This document shows, one piece after another, positions 21,965 through 30,113 of a stretch of 42,491 bases of DNA (position 1 is its first letter; the number at the start of each line of letters is the position of its first letter). The position numbers and the translations under genes are program-made. This DNA comes from a virus. The notes beneath the pieces were generated by a model. The model was not told where the DNA came from. It saw only the letters and a list, made by a program, of their open reading frames with translations, and did not search any database. The DNA is taken from positions 1 to 42,491 of IMG/VR virus record IMGVR_UViG_3300025921_000039, one strand, 5' to 3'.

Positions 21965-23179
21965 TCATGCCGCCAGCAACTCGATCAGGAGCAGCTCGGC
22001 GTCGTCCGAGTTCGTGTCGTCCGGCGACAGGACGATGCCCTCGCCCACCGCTGACTGCGCGGTCTGCACCGAAAGTCCGGCACCGACGAGCCGCAGCAGG
22101 CCGCGTCCCGCTGCTGTCGCTGGTTCCTGCCACGGCTCGCCCGAGCCCGTGATGGCCGGGATCGGAACCACCGGCTCGGCTGGCGGCGTGACCAAGCCAC
22201 GGGCGATCGACACCTGTGCTGACTGCGAGGCTGCGCCGGCGGCCTGGAACGCTGCCCGGCGCGTGACCTGTGGCGTGACCGCGATGCCACCGTGCTTCCG
22301 CCAGCGACCGTAGCCCAGCGCCGTCTGTGCGCCCTGCGACGGCGAGCCGGTCCCCGTGATGGCGTTGGAGCCCGTCGCCCCGGTTCCTGCGGCCGTCTGT
22401 GGCTGCTGCGACGCTCCTGCCGACCCAATGAAGCGGAGCGAACCCTCGGCGACTGCTGTCTGTCCAGCCTGCGACTCCGAGGACGAGCCAACGAACCGCA
22501 GCAGCCCCGACGCTACCGCCGCCTGCGAACCCTGCGTCGTCGTGCCGGATGCTGAGAACTCCTCCTCGCCCGCCCCGGCCTCGTTCTGCGCCTGCTGACT
22601 TGTCGTGCCAGTGGCGATGAAGCGGAGCAGGGCCGAGCCGGCTGCCGACTGGCTCGTCTGACTCTCGGAACCTGTCGCGCGGAACCGCTCGGCTCCCGCT
22701 CCGCTCGCTGATTGGGATGCCTGGGATTGGGTATCGACTGCGATGAACCGCAGAAGCGCCGCGGCCGAAGCCGTCTGAGCCTGCTGGGACTGGGCACTCG
22801 TCGCCCGGAAGGCTTCGCGGCCTGTCCCCGATGCCGTCTGTGGCTGCTGGCTCGGGGCTGCGGTCCCGATGAACCGCTCCAGCGCTGTCGCGGCCGAGGT
22901 CTGAGACTGCTGCGACTCGGCCGAAGACGCCCGGAACCGTTCGAGGCCCGATGCTGCAGTCGTCTGCGGGGATTGGGCGGCGGCTCCGCTGGCGATGAAG
23001 CGAAGGCGGCCAGAACCTGCAGCCGTCTGGGACGCTTGGCTCTGGCCCGAGGTCGCGATGAACCGCTCTGTCCCAACGCCCGTCGTCGTCTGGGCCGCTT
23101 GTGACGGAGACCCCGTTCCGGCGAACGCCGGGACTTGGAAGACCGAGTGCTGAAAGACGTCGGGCTGGAAGACCGGCAT
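21965..23179 (-). CDS. Tandem-repeat virion protein (21-residue repeats)
   Basis: This is a 404-residue protein. Residues 1-18 show a five-residue period with Phe-Gln (VFQPD, VFQHS, VFQVP), common at the start of phage structural proteins. From 19 to 270 there are twelve perfect-length 21-residue repeats. Each unit begins F-[IRVA]-[AG]-[TS], has an invariant Gln at positions 9 and 12, and then T/S-rich and G/A-rich stretches ending ER or LR. Four more degenerate copies follow. The units lack charge and are rich in Ser, Thr, Gln, Ala and Gly. A beta-solenoid or extended fibre is plausible, and the Ser/Thr content would make a good O-glycosylation acceptor. It lies between virion genes, upstream of scaffold and capsid. 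The family is not known to me. Confidence 0.75.
   Translation of the reverse strand: MPVFQPDVFQHSVFQVPAFAGTGSPSQAAQTTTGVGTERFIATSGQSQASQTAAGSGRLRFIASGAAAQSPQTTAASGLERFRASSAESQQSQTSAATALERFIGTAAPSQQPQTASGTGREAFRATSAQSQQAQTASAAALLRFIAVDTQSQASQSASGAGAERFRATGSESQTSQSAAGSALLRFIATGTTSQQAQNEAGAGEEEFSASGTTTQGSQAAVASGLLRFVGSSSESQAGQTAVAEGSLRFIGSAGASQQPQTAAGTGATGSNAITGTGSPSQGAQTALGYGRWRKHGGIAVTPQVTRRAAFQAAGAASQSAQVSIARGLVTPPAEPVVPIPAITGSGEPWQEPATAAGRGLLRLVGAGLSVQTAQSAVGEGIVLSPDDTNSDDAELLLIELLAA
22370..23125 (-). repeat. Twelve tandem 63-bp coding repeats
   Basis: These are in-frame repeats encoding the 21-residue units of the virion repeat protein. Protein-level conservation (Phe1, Gln9, Gln12) is stronger than DNA identity, so the array is old and under selection. 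It is not a CRISPR array: there are no spacers. Confidence 0.85.
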
Positions 23180-23185
23180 CGAACG

Positions 23186-23842
23186 TCAGTTGATGAGGTA
23201 GCACGAGAGTCCGTTCACCGTCCACGCGGCCGAGGCACCGGTCGTGACCGTCAGGCCCACGTACTGACCGGCGAGAGCGGTGTTGTCGAACGTCGACGAG
23301 GCACCGGAGCCGCCGCCGCCGAAGCCAGGGCCGCCGCCTGACCCTCCAGATCCTGCGATGACACCCGTCGCGGAGACGCTGCGGACCATGAGAACTGCCG
23401 TCAAGATGCCGTCGGAGGCAACCGCGGTCTGGGCCTGGGTCGAGGTGAGCGCAAGGCGCGACGTGTCACCGATAGCCCCTGCTGCGCCGATGCGGAACGT
23501 CCAGATCGGCGCAGCGGTGCCGGCGCCCGTTTTCACGACGGAGATGTGCCAGACGTACGTTTGACCCGCCTCCATCCCGAACGACGGGATGAGGATGTTG
23601 GAGTTGGTCAGGTAGACCTCAGTCGTCGCGAGGGCGCCTTGCGCTGCCGTGGCGACGTTCCGGGAGAGGAGCCCGCGCCGAATCCCGCCGTCGTCGGTCT
23701 GGACGATCTTCTTGGTAGTCGCGTCAACCCAGATGACGGACTTGCCCGCAGCAGGAGTGGAGGGGGCGGTCTGGTTGTCGATCAGGATGTCGGCGGCGCC
23801 CGCGATAGGCTGGATTGGCCGGCCGTCAGGACGAACAAGCAT
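23186..23842 (-). CDS. Probable virion fibre/decoration protein
   Basis: This is a 218-residue protein. The N-terminus (MLVRPDGRPIQPIAGAADIL) with VIWVDATTKKIVQTDDGG is like the repeat-unit opening of phage fibres. The middle is beta-rich, a glycine linker lies at about 166-186 (GSGGSGGGPGFGGGGSGASS), and the C-terminus ends in a strand-rich domain (GQYVGLTVTTGASAAWTVNG). This suggests a two-domain exposed protein. It follows portal-linked genes, so capsid decoration is as likely as a tail function. Confidence 0.6.
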   Translation of the reverse strand: MLVRPDGRPIQPIAGAADILIDNQTAPSTPAAGKSVIWVDATTKKIVQTDDGGIRRGLLSRNVATAAQGALATTEVYLTNSNILIPSFGMEAGQTYVWHISVVKTGAGTAAPIWTFRIGAAGAIGDTSRLALTSTQAQTAVASDGILTAVLMVRSVSATGVIAGSGGSGGGPGFGGGGSGASSTFDNTALAGQYVGLTVTTGASAAWTVNGLSCYLIN

Positions 23843-24222
23843 CAGAGTCCTCTCCCAGCCAGGATCAGGCGCCCAACCGGCGCGAGGTCGAACACGTAGA
23901 GCTCGCCCGTCCCGAACAGCCGGAGGCGCGACGTGCCGAGCAGGCCCGTCCGCTTGTACTGGAGCATCCAGTTGTCGTTCACGACGTCCTGCGATCCGGC
24001 GTTGAACGAGCCCCGGATGCCGTCGGTGGCCTCGAGCAAGCGCAGCCGGGCTACGTCGATGACCGTCAGCCGCTGGTCAGCGGCAAGGCTGAACCGCTCC
24101 TGCTGGAGCATGACCTCACCGCCGGATAGGGACGTGCTGTGACCCGCGTTCCACTCGTCCGAGCCGACCTCAGACACGCCGTCATCGGCGGTGACGACGG
24201 TCTTGGCGTGGACAGTGCTCAC
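23842..24222 (-). CDS. Hypothetical structural protein, 126 aa
   Basis: This is a 126-residue protein with DDGVSEVGSDEWNAGHSTSL near the start, a motif seen at the beginning of phage fibre or decoration proteins. A beta-rich stretch with RLTVIDVARLRLLEATDGIR follows. It overlaps its neighbours by GTGA and TGATG. Its role is inferred from position between the portal and capsid genes. Confidence 0.55.
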   Translation of the reverse strand: MSTVHAKTVVTADDGVSEVGSDEWNAGHSTSLSGGEVMLQQERFSLAADQRLTVIDVARLRLLEATDGIRGSFNAGSQDVVNDNWMLQYKRTGLLGTSRLRLFGTGELYVFDLAPVGRLILAGRGL

Positions 24223-24626
24223 GACTTCGGCACCGTATGGGTGAACGACGTGATGTCGACCTGCGCGCCCGACTGGATCGCGGTCGAGTTCAGGTTCAGG
24301 TCCGCGCCGGAGGTACCGACAGAGCCGTCCATGACGACCGACGTCCCGTCGCTCTTCAGCGCCCGGTAGAAGGTCGCCGTGCCGGTGGCGTCGGCCGAGG
24401 TATCCGAGGTGATCGTCGACCAGGTGATGACACCGTTGGAGGCGGCACCCGACGCCGGGTTGGCGAACCGCAACTCGGCGAGCAGGGTGTTGCCCGAGAG
24501 CGCGGTGTCAGCCGTCGCTGGCTGCGTCCCCGAGTAGATACGGATGTAGCCGTTGTCGAGGAGGTCCGACAGGGCATCGGCCTCCGCGCTGACCGCGGCG
24601 TTGCTCATGTGGAGCGCGCTTGCCAT
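24219..24626 (-). CDS. Hypothetical structural protein, 135 aa
   Basis: This is a 135-residue protein. The N-terminus has MSNAAVSAEADALSDLLDNG then YIRIYSGTQP, and a low-charge beta domain follows (TATFYRALKSDGTSVVMDGS). Proteins with this opening are frequent in actinophage virion operons, but their function is not established. The ATG is immediately next to the portal stop. Confidence 0.58.
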   Translation of the reverse strand: MASALHMSNAAVSAEADALSDLLDNGYIRIYSGTQPATADTALSGNTLLAELRFANPASGAASNGVITWSTITSDTSADATGTATFYRALKSDGTSVVMDGSVGTSGADLNLNSTAIQSGAQVDITSFTHTVPKS

Positions 24627-26357
24627 CTATTCCTCCACGATCGAGTCGATCTGGTTGTTCGCATTGCGGAGGACGCGCTTCACTCGCGGCCGCTCCTCCA
24701 AGGCCGCGAGCCGGCTGGACACCTCAGCCAGCGGGTCAGGGTTCGTGGCCGGGATCTGCTGTGCGTCCTTGACCGTGATCGGCAACAGGCCGAGGTGCTT
24801 CACGGGATCGAGGCCAACCGTGGAGAGGGCAGCCTGCGGGTCGAAGCCGGCGCGGATGAGAGCCGTGGCCGCCTCGATCCGCTGGGGTGTCGGAGCGGTA
24901 CGCAGCGCCTGGATGCGCTCGATCTGCGTCGACGAGTAGCCGAGCTCGCCGAGGGCGAAGTCGTCCGGCAGGAGCCCGGCTTGGTACTGCTTGAGGATCG
25001 AGTCTGTCCGGGCGCCCTCGTTCCGCGTCTCGGCGTCGCGCCACATCGTCTCGGCATCGACGTTCTTGGCCTTCGCCGTCTGCCCCGCGGCGAGGAGGGC
25101 GACGCGCATCGTCTCCTCCCAGCCCTCACCGAAGTGGATCTCCTGCGCCTCGACCTTCTTGACGAGCGGCGCCTCGGAGGACTTCAGCGACTCCCCGGAC
25201 GGCGGAACGCTGGTCGGCGAACCCAAGAGGTAGTGGTACGGCGTCCGGCTGTTCGACGCCATCTGGCCGACCTCTTCCTCGATCATCTTCACGTACGGAT
25301 CGAGCGAGGCGGCAGGGAACTGGCCGAACTCGACGGGCGGGATGTTGCCGCCGTACTGAGCGTACGTCTCGGGGTCGGGGCGGATCGTGGCCCAGAGGGT
25401 GTCGCGGCCCGTCTTGAACGGCTGCTTGACCTGGCCGGTGTCGGGGTCCACCTCGAGGTCGAGGTTCTTGGCCCAGCGCTGGGGCAGGGCAGCGACGTCC
25501 GAGCCGATCAGCGCCGCGTAGCGCAGGAAGTTGATGGCGAGCTGGTTGCCCATGACCGGCTCGATCTCCGAGCGCCCTGTCCCATCCCGCCGCGGCCGGT
25601 TGATGAGCGGCACGATCGGTACCACGCCGAGTCGGTTCTGGAGCGGCCAGTCCTCGCCCTCTTCCGGCCCTTCCGTCCAGCGGACCTGCGCGAGCCCCTG
25701 ATACGTCGTATCGGTCCGCGTGGACAGCGAGCGGAACTTGTAGATCTCGTCCGGTAGGTAGAGGTAGGCCCGGTTGTAGCCGTCGTCGTCGATGAACACC
25801 TTGAGCGCAGCGAGGCGGATCCGGCGGTTGCCGGGCGCCGTCTCGACGACCGTCTCGGTCGGGTCCTCGATGGTGATGGACGGACCATCTGCGGTCGGGT
25901 CCACCGCGGCGTAGGCGATGCCCTTCGACAGGGCGATCTCGTGGGCGATCTGCGACTCGGCGTCGAGCTGGTTCTGCTGCCAGATGCGCCACACGCCCTT
26001 GTCCGACTCGGGGTTCGTGCCGAACCGGAAGCCGTCGACGATCAGCCGCTCCCGCTCCGCGTCGACCACCAGCGGCATGAAGTTGGCGACGTACTTTCCG
26101 ACCCGGTTGCCGTAGGTCTGGACGAACTTGTCCGAGGCGAAGGCGAGCGGCTGGCGGCCCTCGTAGAAGTCGTGGAACTTCTGGCACTCCGCGGCCCGGA
26201 CGATGATCCGCGCGAGCAGCCGGCGGAGCCACCACTCCGGCGAGTAGACCTCGACCAGCCGGCGCGGCTCGTTCGCCTGGACATAGGCGCCGATCGTCCG
26301 CCCATCAGGCCCGAGGATGTCGCCGGAGCGGGGGTAGCGGGAGAGGTCGAGCGACAT
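24627..26357 (-). CDS. Portal protein
   Basis: This 576-residue protein has the length and layout of SPP1-type portals of actinophages. It has an early helical region (WLRRLLARIIVRAAECQKFH, DFYEGRQPL), then NFMPLVVDAERERLIVDGFR, a wing with VFIDDDGYNRAYLYLPDEIY, and PIVPLINRPRRDGTGRSEIE followed by PVMGNQLAINFLRYAALIGS. The stem and crown helices contain GSPTSVPPSGESLKSSEAPL. It forms the dodecameric DNA channel and packaging-motor dock. The ATG overlaps the large terminase stop by one base. Confidence 0.9.
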   Translation of the reverse strand: MSLDLSRYPRSGDILGPDGRTIGAYVQANEPRRLVEVYSPEWWLRRLLARIIVRAAECQKFHDFYEGRQPLAFASDKFVQTYGNRVGKYVANFMPLVVDAERERLIVDGFRFGTNPESDKGVWRIWQQNQLDAESQIAHEIALSKGIAYAAVDPTADGPSITIEDPTETVVETAPGNRRIRLAALKVFIDDDGYNRAYLYLPDEIYKFRSLSTRTDTTYQGLAQVRWTEGPEEGEDWPLQNRLGVVPIVPLINRPRRDGTGRSEIEPVMGNQLAINFLRYAALIGSDVAALPQRWAKNLDLEVDPDTGQVKQPFKTGRDTLWATIRPDPETYAQYGGNIPPVEFGQFPAASLDPYVKMIEEEVGQMASNSRTPYHYLLGSPTSVPPSGESLKSSEAPLVKKVEAQEIHFGEGWEETMRVALLAAGQTAKAKNVDAETMWRDAETRNEGARTDSILKQYQAGLLPDDFALGELGYSSTQIERIQALRTAPTPQRIEAATALIRAGFDPQAALSTVGLDPVKHLGLLPITVKDAQQIPATNPDPLAEVSSRLAALEERPRVKRVLRNANNQIDSIVEE

Positions 26358-27805
26358 CAGAAGGCCACCGTCGACGAGCGCTTCCTGGTCTGGTCAGGAC
26401 GGACTTCGGAGGCCAGCCACAGCGCCCGGATGGCGGCCAGCGCCGCAGGGATCGGGTGGTTGTCGTCGGCCCGGACTGCCTGGAACGAGCCCGTCTCGTC
26501 GTGCGGCTTGCGGGCCGTCCACGAGAGGTCGGTCCCCACGGCAGCGGAGTCGGTCCACTTGACCTTGCCGCCCTCGACGAGAGTGACGAACCGGGCCGAG
26601 GCGTTGGCGTACTTGCTCGCGCTGATGGATTCCTTGCGGAAGAAGAACTTGGCGAGCTGCGCGTCGGTCAGGGGGTCGAAACCGACGATCGGCACGCTCA
26701 TCCTCCGAGCCGTGTCGCGAAGATCCTTGCCGAGCAGGTCCGCGTCGATCGGATTGCCCGTGACATCGAACAGGAGCCGCAGGCCAAACCCGTCGGGTCG
26801 CGCCCACGCCACGGCCGCAGCAGCCCGCTTGCCTGATGGGTCCATCGACACAGCCATGAACGGGCGGGTTGGCTCCTCGAGCTCGGGAACCTGAGCCGAG
26901 GACCAGTCGATCTCGGACACCAGCCGCTCACGCAGGGTCACGACCCAGCGGCAGAGGTGCTCGGTTTCGTAGATCGAGATCGTCCCGGCGAGGCTGTTGG
27001 AGCGCAGCTCGTCGATGAGCGTCTGCTCGACCGCCGGATCGTGGCCGAGGGACGGGTTCGACTCTTGCCATCCCGCCATCTCGTCCACCTGACGGTCCGA
27101 ACCGGCCGACCACTCTAGGTAGGCGATGGCGGGATCCTCGCCGGCCCGCTTCTTGAGCGAGTTCAGGACGACCGACGTCTCGGTGCCGGCGTTGGAGAGG
27201 TAGACCATCTGCGGCTTCCTGGAGGCCGTCAGAGTCGGCTTGGCCGCGGCGATGAAGTCGAAGTCCTCCATCTCGCGCAACTCGTCGACGATGACGAGAT
27301 CGCGGGACGGACCTCGAGCCCCACCCCGCGTCGGGGCGACGATGGAGTAGACGCCGCCGTTCTTGAGTCGAATCTCCTCCTGGCCGTTGGCGAAGCGAGG
27401 CCGCGTGACCCGTCCCCGACGCGAGGGCAGCTCTTTGGCGTACTTCTCCTCGATGATGTCGGCGACGACGCCGAACACCTCCCGCGGCAGGTCCCGGTTC
27501 TGGGCGGTGTGCATGATCCGCTGCCCGGCCAGGAGCCGCTGGATGATGAGCGGCACGAGGATGGCCGTCTTGCCGTTCTGTCGGGCGACGATGACCGCCA
27601 CCTCGCGGAACAGCCAGCGCTTGTCCGGCGCCTCCGCGGTCAGATAGCGCGCGACGGTCTGCTGCCAGGGCCGCAGCGTTAGCCCGATGCCGGCGGAGAA
27701 CTCGGCGAACTCCTTGTAGCCCGACCGGGCAGGGACAGGCGGAGCGATGCGCGGCTTGTCGTGGCCGAACACCGCAGCGCGGCGGGGCGCTAGGGCAGCG
27801 GTCAC
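26357..27805 (-). CDS. terL: Terminase large subunit
   Basis: This is a 482-residue protein. The ATPase half has a Walker A-like VARQNGKT at 73-80 and Walker B VIVDEL at 171-176 with catalytic Glu175. The C-terminal nuclease half has an RNase H-like strand (MAVSMDPSGKRAAAAVAWAR) that supplies an acidic residue, and a later LGKDLRDTARRM region. It is the motor and headful or cos nuclease for DNA packaging. GTG 27805 overlaps the HNH gene upstream and the stop overlaps the portal gene. No small terminase is recognised; the HNH proteins just upstream may assist cutting. Confidence 0.92.
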   Translation of the reverse strand: MTAALAPRRAAVFGHDKPRIAPPVPARSGYKEFAEFSAGIGLTLRPWQQTVARYLTAEAPDKRWLFREVAVIVARQNGKTAILVPLIIQRLLAGQRIMHTAQNRDLPREVFGVVADIIEEKYAKELPSRRGRVTRPRFANGQEEIRLKNGGVYSIVAPTRGGARGPSRDLVIVDELREMEDFDFIAAAKPTLTASRKPQMVYLSNAGTETSVVLNSLKKRAGEDPAIAYLEWSAGSDRQVDEMAGWQESNPSLGHDPAVEQTLIDELRSNSLAGTISIYETEHLCRWVVTLRERLVSEIDWSSAQVPELEEPTRPFMAVSMDPSGKRAAAAVAWARPDGFGLRLLFDVTGNPIDADLLGKDLRDTARRMSVPIVGFDPLTDAQLAKFFFRKESISASKYANASARFVTLVEGGKVKWTDSAAVGTDLSWTARKPHDETGSFQAVRADDNHPIPAALAAIRALWLASEVRPDQTRKRSSTVAF

Positions 27806-28299
27806 GCGGCGACCCGAGCGGACTTCCGCTGGTTGCAGATCAGGTGGGCTAGCTGGACGTTCGCCTCGACGTGCTGGCCGCCCCGACTGAGCGGCAGGAT
27901 GTGGTCGAGCGTCGCGCTGAGAGGCGACTTGGCGGGTGCGTCAGGGTCGACCGGCTGGTGACACACGCCACACGCCCAGTCGTCGCGCTCGAAGATGCGT
28001 GTGCGGAAGATCAGCTCGGCGGGCTGGTTCGTCTTTCGGACCGCTCGGCGGAGATCCCGGTCAGCCTGTCGGTGATACCGGCTCCCACACGCTTGCGAGC
28101 AGAAGCGCCGACCCCGTGTACCGATGAACTCGGTCCGGCACGAGAGGCACGCGCGGACCGAACGCGGAAGAGCCTGCGAACCCTCCCGTGCCTGGCGACG
28201 AGTCCAAGCACGGCTTGGCTGACACGACTGTCGGCAGTAGCGGCGAGGCGGCCCGAACCGCGCTTGCGGGATCTCGCCGCCGCATGTCGGACACGTCAC
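27802..28299 (-). CDS. HNH endonuclease with N-terminal zinc fingers
   Basis: This is a 165-residue protein. The N-terminus has two zinc-finger-like units: CPTC with YCRQSC, then CLSC with FCSQAC and GSRYH. The C-terminal half is a classical HNH nuclease (FERDDWACGVCHQPVDPDAP, LDHILPLSRGGQHVEANVQL, AHLICNQRK). It lies directly before the large terminase, where HNH proteins in several phages help cos cleavage. GTG 28299 overlaps the stop upstream. Confidence 0.87.
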   Translation of the reverse strand: MTCPTCGGEIPQARFGPPRRYCRQSCQPSRAWTRRQAREGSQALPRSVRACLSCRTEFIGTRGRRFCSQACGSRYHRQADRDLRRAVRKTNQPAELIFRTRIFERDDWACGVCHQPVDPDAPAKSPLSATLDHILPLSRGGQHVEANVQLAHLICNQRKSARVAA

Positions 28300-28742
28300 C
28301 GGGTGTAGTCCTTGGTGACCACCGCCGTCGGCCGATCCTTGATGGACCGGATCTCGCGGTCATGCCGAGCGACGACGCCGCGGGCGTAGTTGTGGTAGCG
28401 GCACGCTGCGCGCAGGTTCGTCGGGGCGAAGAACTCGCTGTCGGGCATACCGGGATAGACCTCGACGATGTGGTCGGCAATCGTGGCTCGGGTTTGGCAG
28501 CCAGGAACGACCTGGCACACGCCATTATCCCGGCGGAGAATGGCCTTGGCGAGCTTTTTCCACCGATTTGTGTGGTATCGGGCGTCTTCGCGCTTTCGGG
28601 GGAGAGAGATTTCGCGAGTCGCGGGTCGCGTGGCCTCGATCTCCTCGTTTATATGCTCCCACCCGTCGCTCCCACGTCCCATCTCGCGCATCGAACTTGA
28701 CACGCGCGTGGCGGGATTGCGGTTGACGATGATCTCCGTCAC
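28296..28742 (-). CDS. HNH endonuclease
   Basis: This is a 148-residue protein from GTG 28742 (GTGA overlap). The HNH core at about 70-130 is complete: YHTNRWKKLAKAILRRDNGV, C, then IADHIVEVYPGMPDSEFFAP, TNLRAACRYHNYARG. It is second of two HNH genes just before the terminase, so packaging-linked cleavage is likely. The N-terminal 60 residues are polar and of unknown role. Confidence 0.85.
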   Translation of the reverse strand: MTEIIVNRNPATRVSSSMREMGRGSDGWEHINEEIEATRPATREISLPRKREDARYHTNRWKKLAKAILRRDNGVCQVVPGCQTRATIADHIVEVYPGMPDSEFFAPTNLRAACRYHNYARGVVARHDREIRSIKDRPTAVVTKDYTR

Positions 28743-29080
28743 GACGACACCGGGAACGCCGACGTCCATGCCGGGTCGTCATGCCAGTGCTCGATGCCCT
28801 TGCCCGTGATGAGCGTCGTAAGCCGTTCGATGACCCACTCCTGGCTGCGCGTCCACTGTCCGCGGAGGAATGCTGCAGCCGACTCGCCATGCTCCGTCAG
28901 CGCCCGCGTCACGTCGATGTCGTGGCTGGCCCGCTCCTCGTCGTCAGGGGCGATAGGCGCGAAGCGGATCTCCCACTCCTGTAGCGAGAGGACGCCCTGC
29001 CACGCTGCGATGTGGGCGTTCATCTCGTCCACGTCGACGCCATCGGCGAAGGGCTTGGTCCACTCGGGCAGGGCTACCAC
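28739..29080 (-). CDS. Hypothetical protein, 113 aa
   Basis: This is a 113-residue protein from GTG 29080. GGAGGT lies nine bases upstream, and the start overlaps the last codons of the secreted barrel protein. It contains WQGVLSLQEWEIRFAPIAPD, then RSQEWVIERLTTLITGKGIE. The first part resembles the opening of phage zincin-like peptidases, but no HExxH motif is present, so it would be inactive if related. It could alternatively be a terminase or packaging accessory. Confidence 0.6.
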   Translation of the reverse strand: MVALPEWTKPFADGVDVDEMNAHIAAWQGVLSLQEWEIRFAPIAPDDEERASHDIDVTRALTEHGESAAAFLRGQWTRSQEWVIERLTTLITGKGIEHWHDDPAWTSAFPVSS

Positions 29081-29631
29081 GAGACGCTCACCTCCACGAC
29101 GCCCCTCGAGAGTGGCGCGAGCCGCTGGAAGGGTGCGGCGTACAAGTCGATCGTCTTGGAGGACGAGCCGCACCAGTCCACCAACTGCACCAGCACGCTT
29201 CGGCTCCCTGCTCGCACCGTCACGACGCGGCCCCGCCACTTCGGCCCGATGGCATCGCGGAGTCGGCCGCACGCGGCGGCGACCATCGAGCCGACTGGGT
29301 AGCGGTAGTGGCAGATGGGGTGGGCGGGGGAGCAGTAGAACGATGCTTGACCGCGAATCCGCCCCTGCCTGGATCCGGCGTCTTTGGCAACGGCACGCGG
29401 AGGGTTGGCTGGGAGTCGGGGAGTGGAACGGACCGCACTGACGGGCAGCGGGCGCACCACTGGTCGACGAGCAGGCCGGTCTCGCTCCGCCAGACGGTCT
29501 TGCCCTCCCACCGATGCAACCCGATCCGGCACAGCGCCCACCCAAACAACCCCCTCATCCGCCCGTCTCCCGACCGTGACGGACGAGAGCAGGAGGAGAG
29601 CCGAGAGGGCGAGGGCCGTGAGCGTACGCAT
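29074..29631 (-). CDS. Secreted double-psi beta-barrel protein (RlpA-like)
   Basis: This is a 185-residue protein. The N-terminus is a signal peptide (MRTLTALALSALLLLSSVTV, then G). A long Arg/Pro-rich linker follows, and residues about 95-185 form a double-psi barrel: GQASFYCSPAHP, MVAAACGRLRDAIGPKWRGR, VVTVRAGSRSVLVQLVDWCG, IDLYAAPF, LSRGVVEVSV. Such barrels occur in RlpA and expansin-like proteins that bind or cut peptidoglycan. It lies in the lysis block, so it may weaken the cell wall or bind it. The linker is also read in another frame (29220-29558), so overlapping coding is possible. Confidence 0.65.
   Translation of the reverse strand: MRTLTALALSALLLLSSVTVGRRADEGVVWVGAVPDRVASVGGQDRLAERDRPARRPVVRPLPVSAVRSTPRLPANPPRAVAKDAGSRQGRIRGQASFYCSPAHPICHYRYPVGSMVAAACGRLRDAIGPKWRGRVVTVRAGSRSVLVQLVDWCGSSSKTIDLYAAPFQRLAPLSRGVVEVSVSW
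29220..29558 (-). CDS. Out-of-frame ORF nested in the barrel gene
   Basis: ATG 29558 has GGGAG eight bases upstream. The frame reads MRGLFGWALCRIGLHRWEGK, then TVWRSETGLLVDQWCARC and a Pro/Ser-rich tail, 112 residues. The N-terminal half looks like a small zinc-binding protein (C, H, CxxC). The region it covers is the low-complexity linker of the barrel protein, so both may be translated, or one is a shadow. The tail past about residue 70 is probably not informative. Confidence 0.4.
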   Translation of the reverse strand: MRGLFGWALCRIGLHRWEGKTVWRSETGLLVDQWCARCPSVRSVPLPDSQPTLRVPLPKTPDPGRGGFAVKHRSTAPPPTPSATTATQSARWSPPRAADSAMPSGRSGGAAS

Positions 29632-29643
29632 CGCGAGCCATGG

Positions 29644-29742
29644 CTAGAAGTGGAGCCCCAACTGGCCCGCCGCCCAGACGAGCAGGAACACCACGACGAT
29701 GATCACGATGAGCTGGGTGAGCCAGCTCGGGATAGCGCTCAT
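29644..29742 (-). CDS. 32-aa single-span membrane protein, holin-like
   Basis: ATG 29742 overlaps the stop of the holin-like gene. The product begins MSAIPSWLTQLIVIIVVVFL and ends LVWAAGQLGLHF, one hydrophobic helix with short ends. Its place in the lysis block suggests a second holin, a pinholin or an antiholin, but a short membrane helix alone does not prove this. Confidence 0.55.
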   Translation of the reverse strand: MSAIPSWLTQLIVIIVVVFLLVWAAGQLGLHF

Positions 29743-30113
29743 TCGGTCGGCACCGGGTTCACGACCTCGGCCGCAGCCTCGGCCTTGGTTACCGGCTCCT
29801 CGGACGGCTTCGGCGGGACGATGTTGCCCTTGATGGAGCTAAGCGTCTCCGCCGCGTAGGCGGTCAAACCGCCAGCGGCGAAGGTCAGGAGCAGGCCGTC
29901 GTTGGCGAAGTAGCCGCCGGCGAGCAGGGCTGCCAGCGGAGCCACCCGGCCGAGGATGTGCTTGCGCAGGAACGCCGCGAGGACGTCGAGCTTGAACGTC
30001 CCGTCCCGGAGCGCGGCGAATGAGCCGGTGAGGAAGTCGAGGACGGCCGCGACGAGCGCGCCCTTGAGGGCGATGCCCGGCGTGCTGTCGAGGAACGCCT
30101 GGAGTTCGTTCAT
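29739..30113 (-). CDS. Holin-like membrane protein
   Basis: This is a 124-residue protein with two or three hydrophobic segments (about 17-34, 55-70 and 73-88: LKGALVAAVLDFLTGSFAAL, VAPLAALLAGGYFA, LLLTFAAGGLTAYAA). The C-terminal tail is polar and Glu/Pro-rich. The size, topology and position beside the lysin-like gene fit a holin. Both ends carry ATGA overlaps. Confidence 0.68.
   Translation of the reverse strand: MNELQAFLDSTPGIALKGALVAAVLDFLTGSFAALRDGTFKLDVLAAFLRKHILGRVAPLAALLAGGYFANDGLLLTFAAGGLTAYAAETLSSIKGNIVPPKPSEEPVTKAEAAAEVVNPVPTE

Noticed and set aside
22370-23125. Regular 63-base repeats considered as a CRISPR array
   Set aside because: The repeats are in-frame coding units with protein-level conservation and no spacers.
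27045-27070. GGGTTCGACTC-like stretch considered as a tRNA T-arm
   Set aside because: It lies inside the large terminase gene, and no cloverleaf partners were found. No tRNA was seen anywhere in the window.
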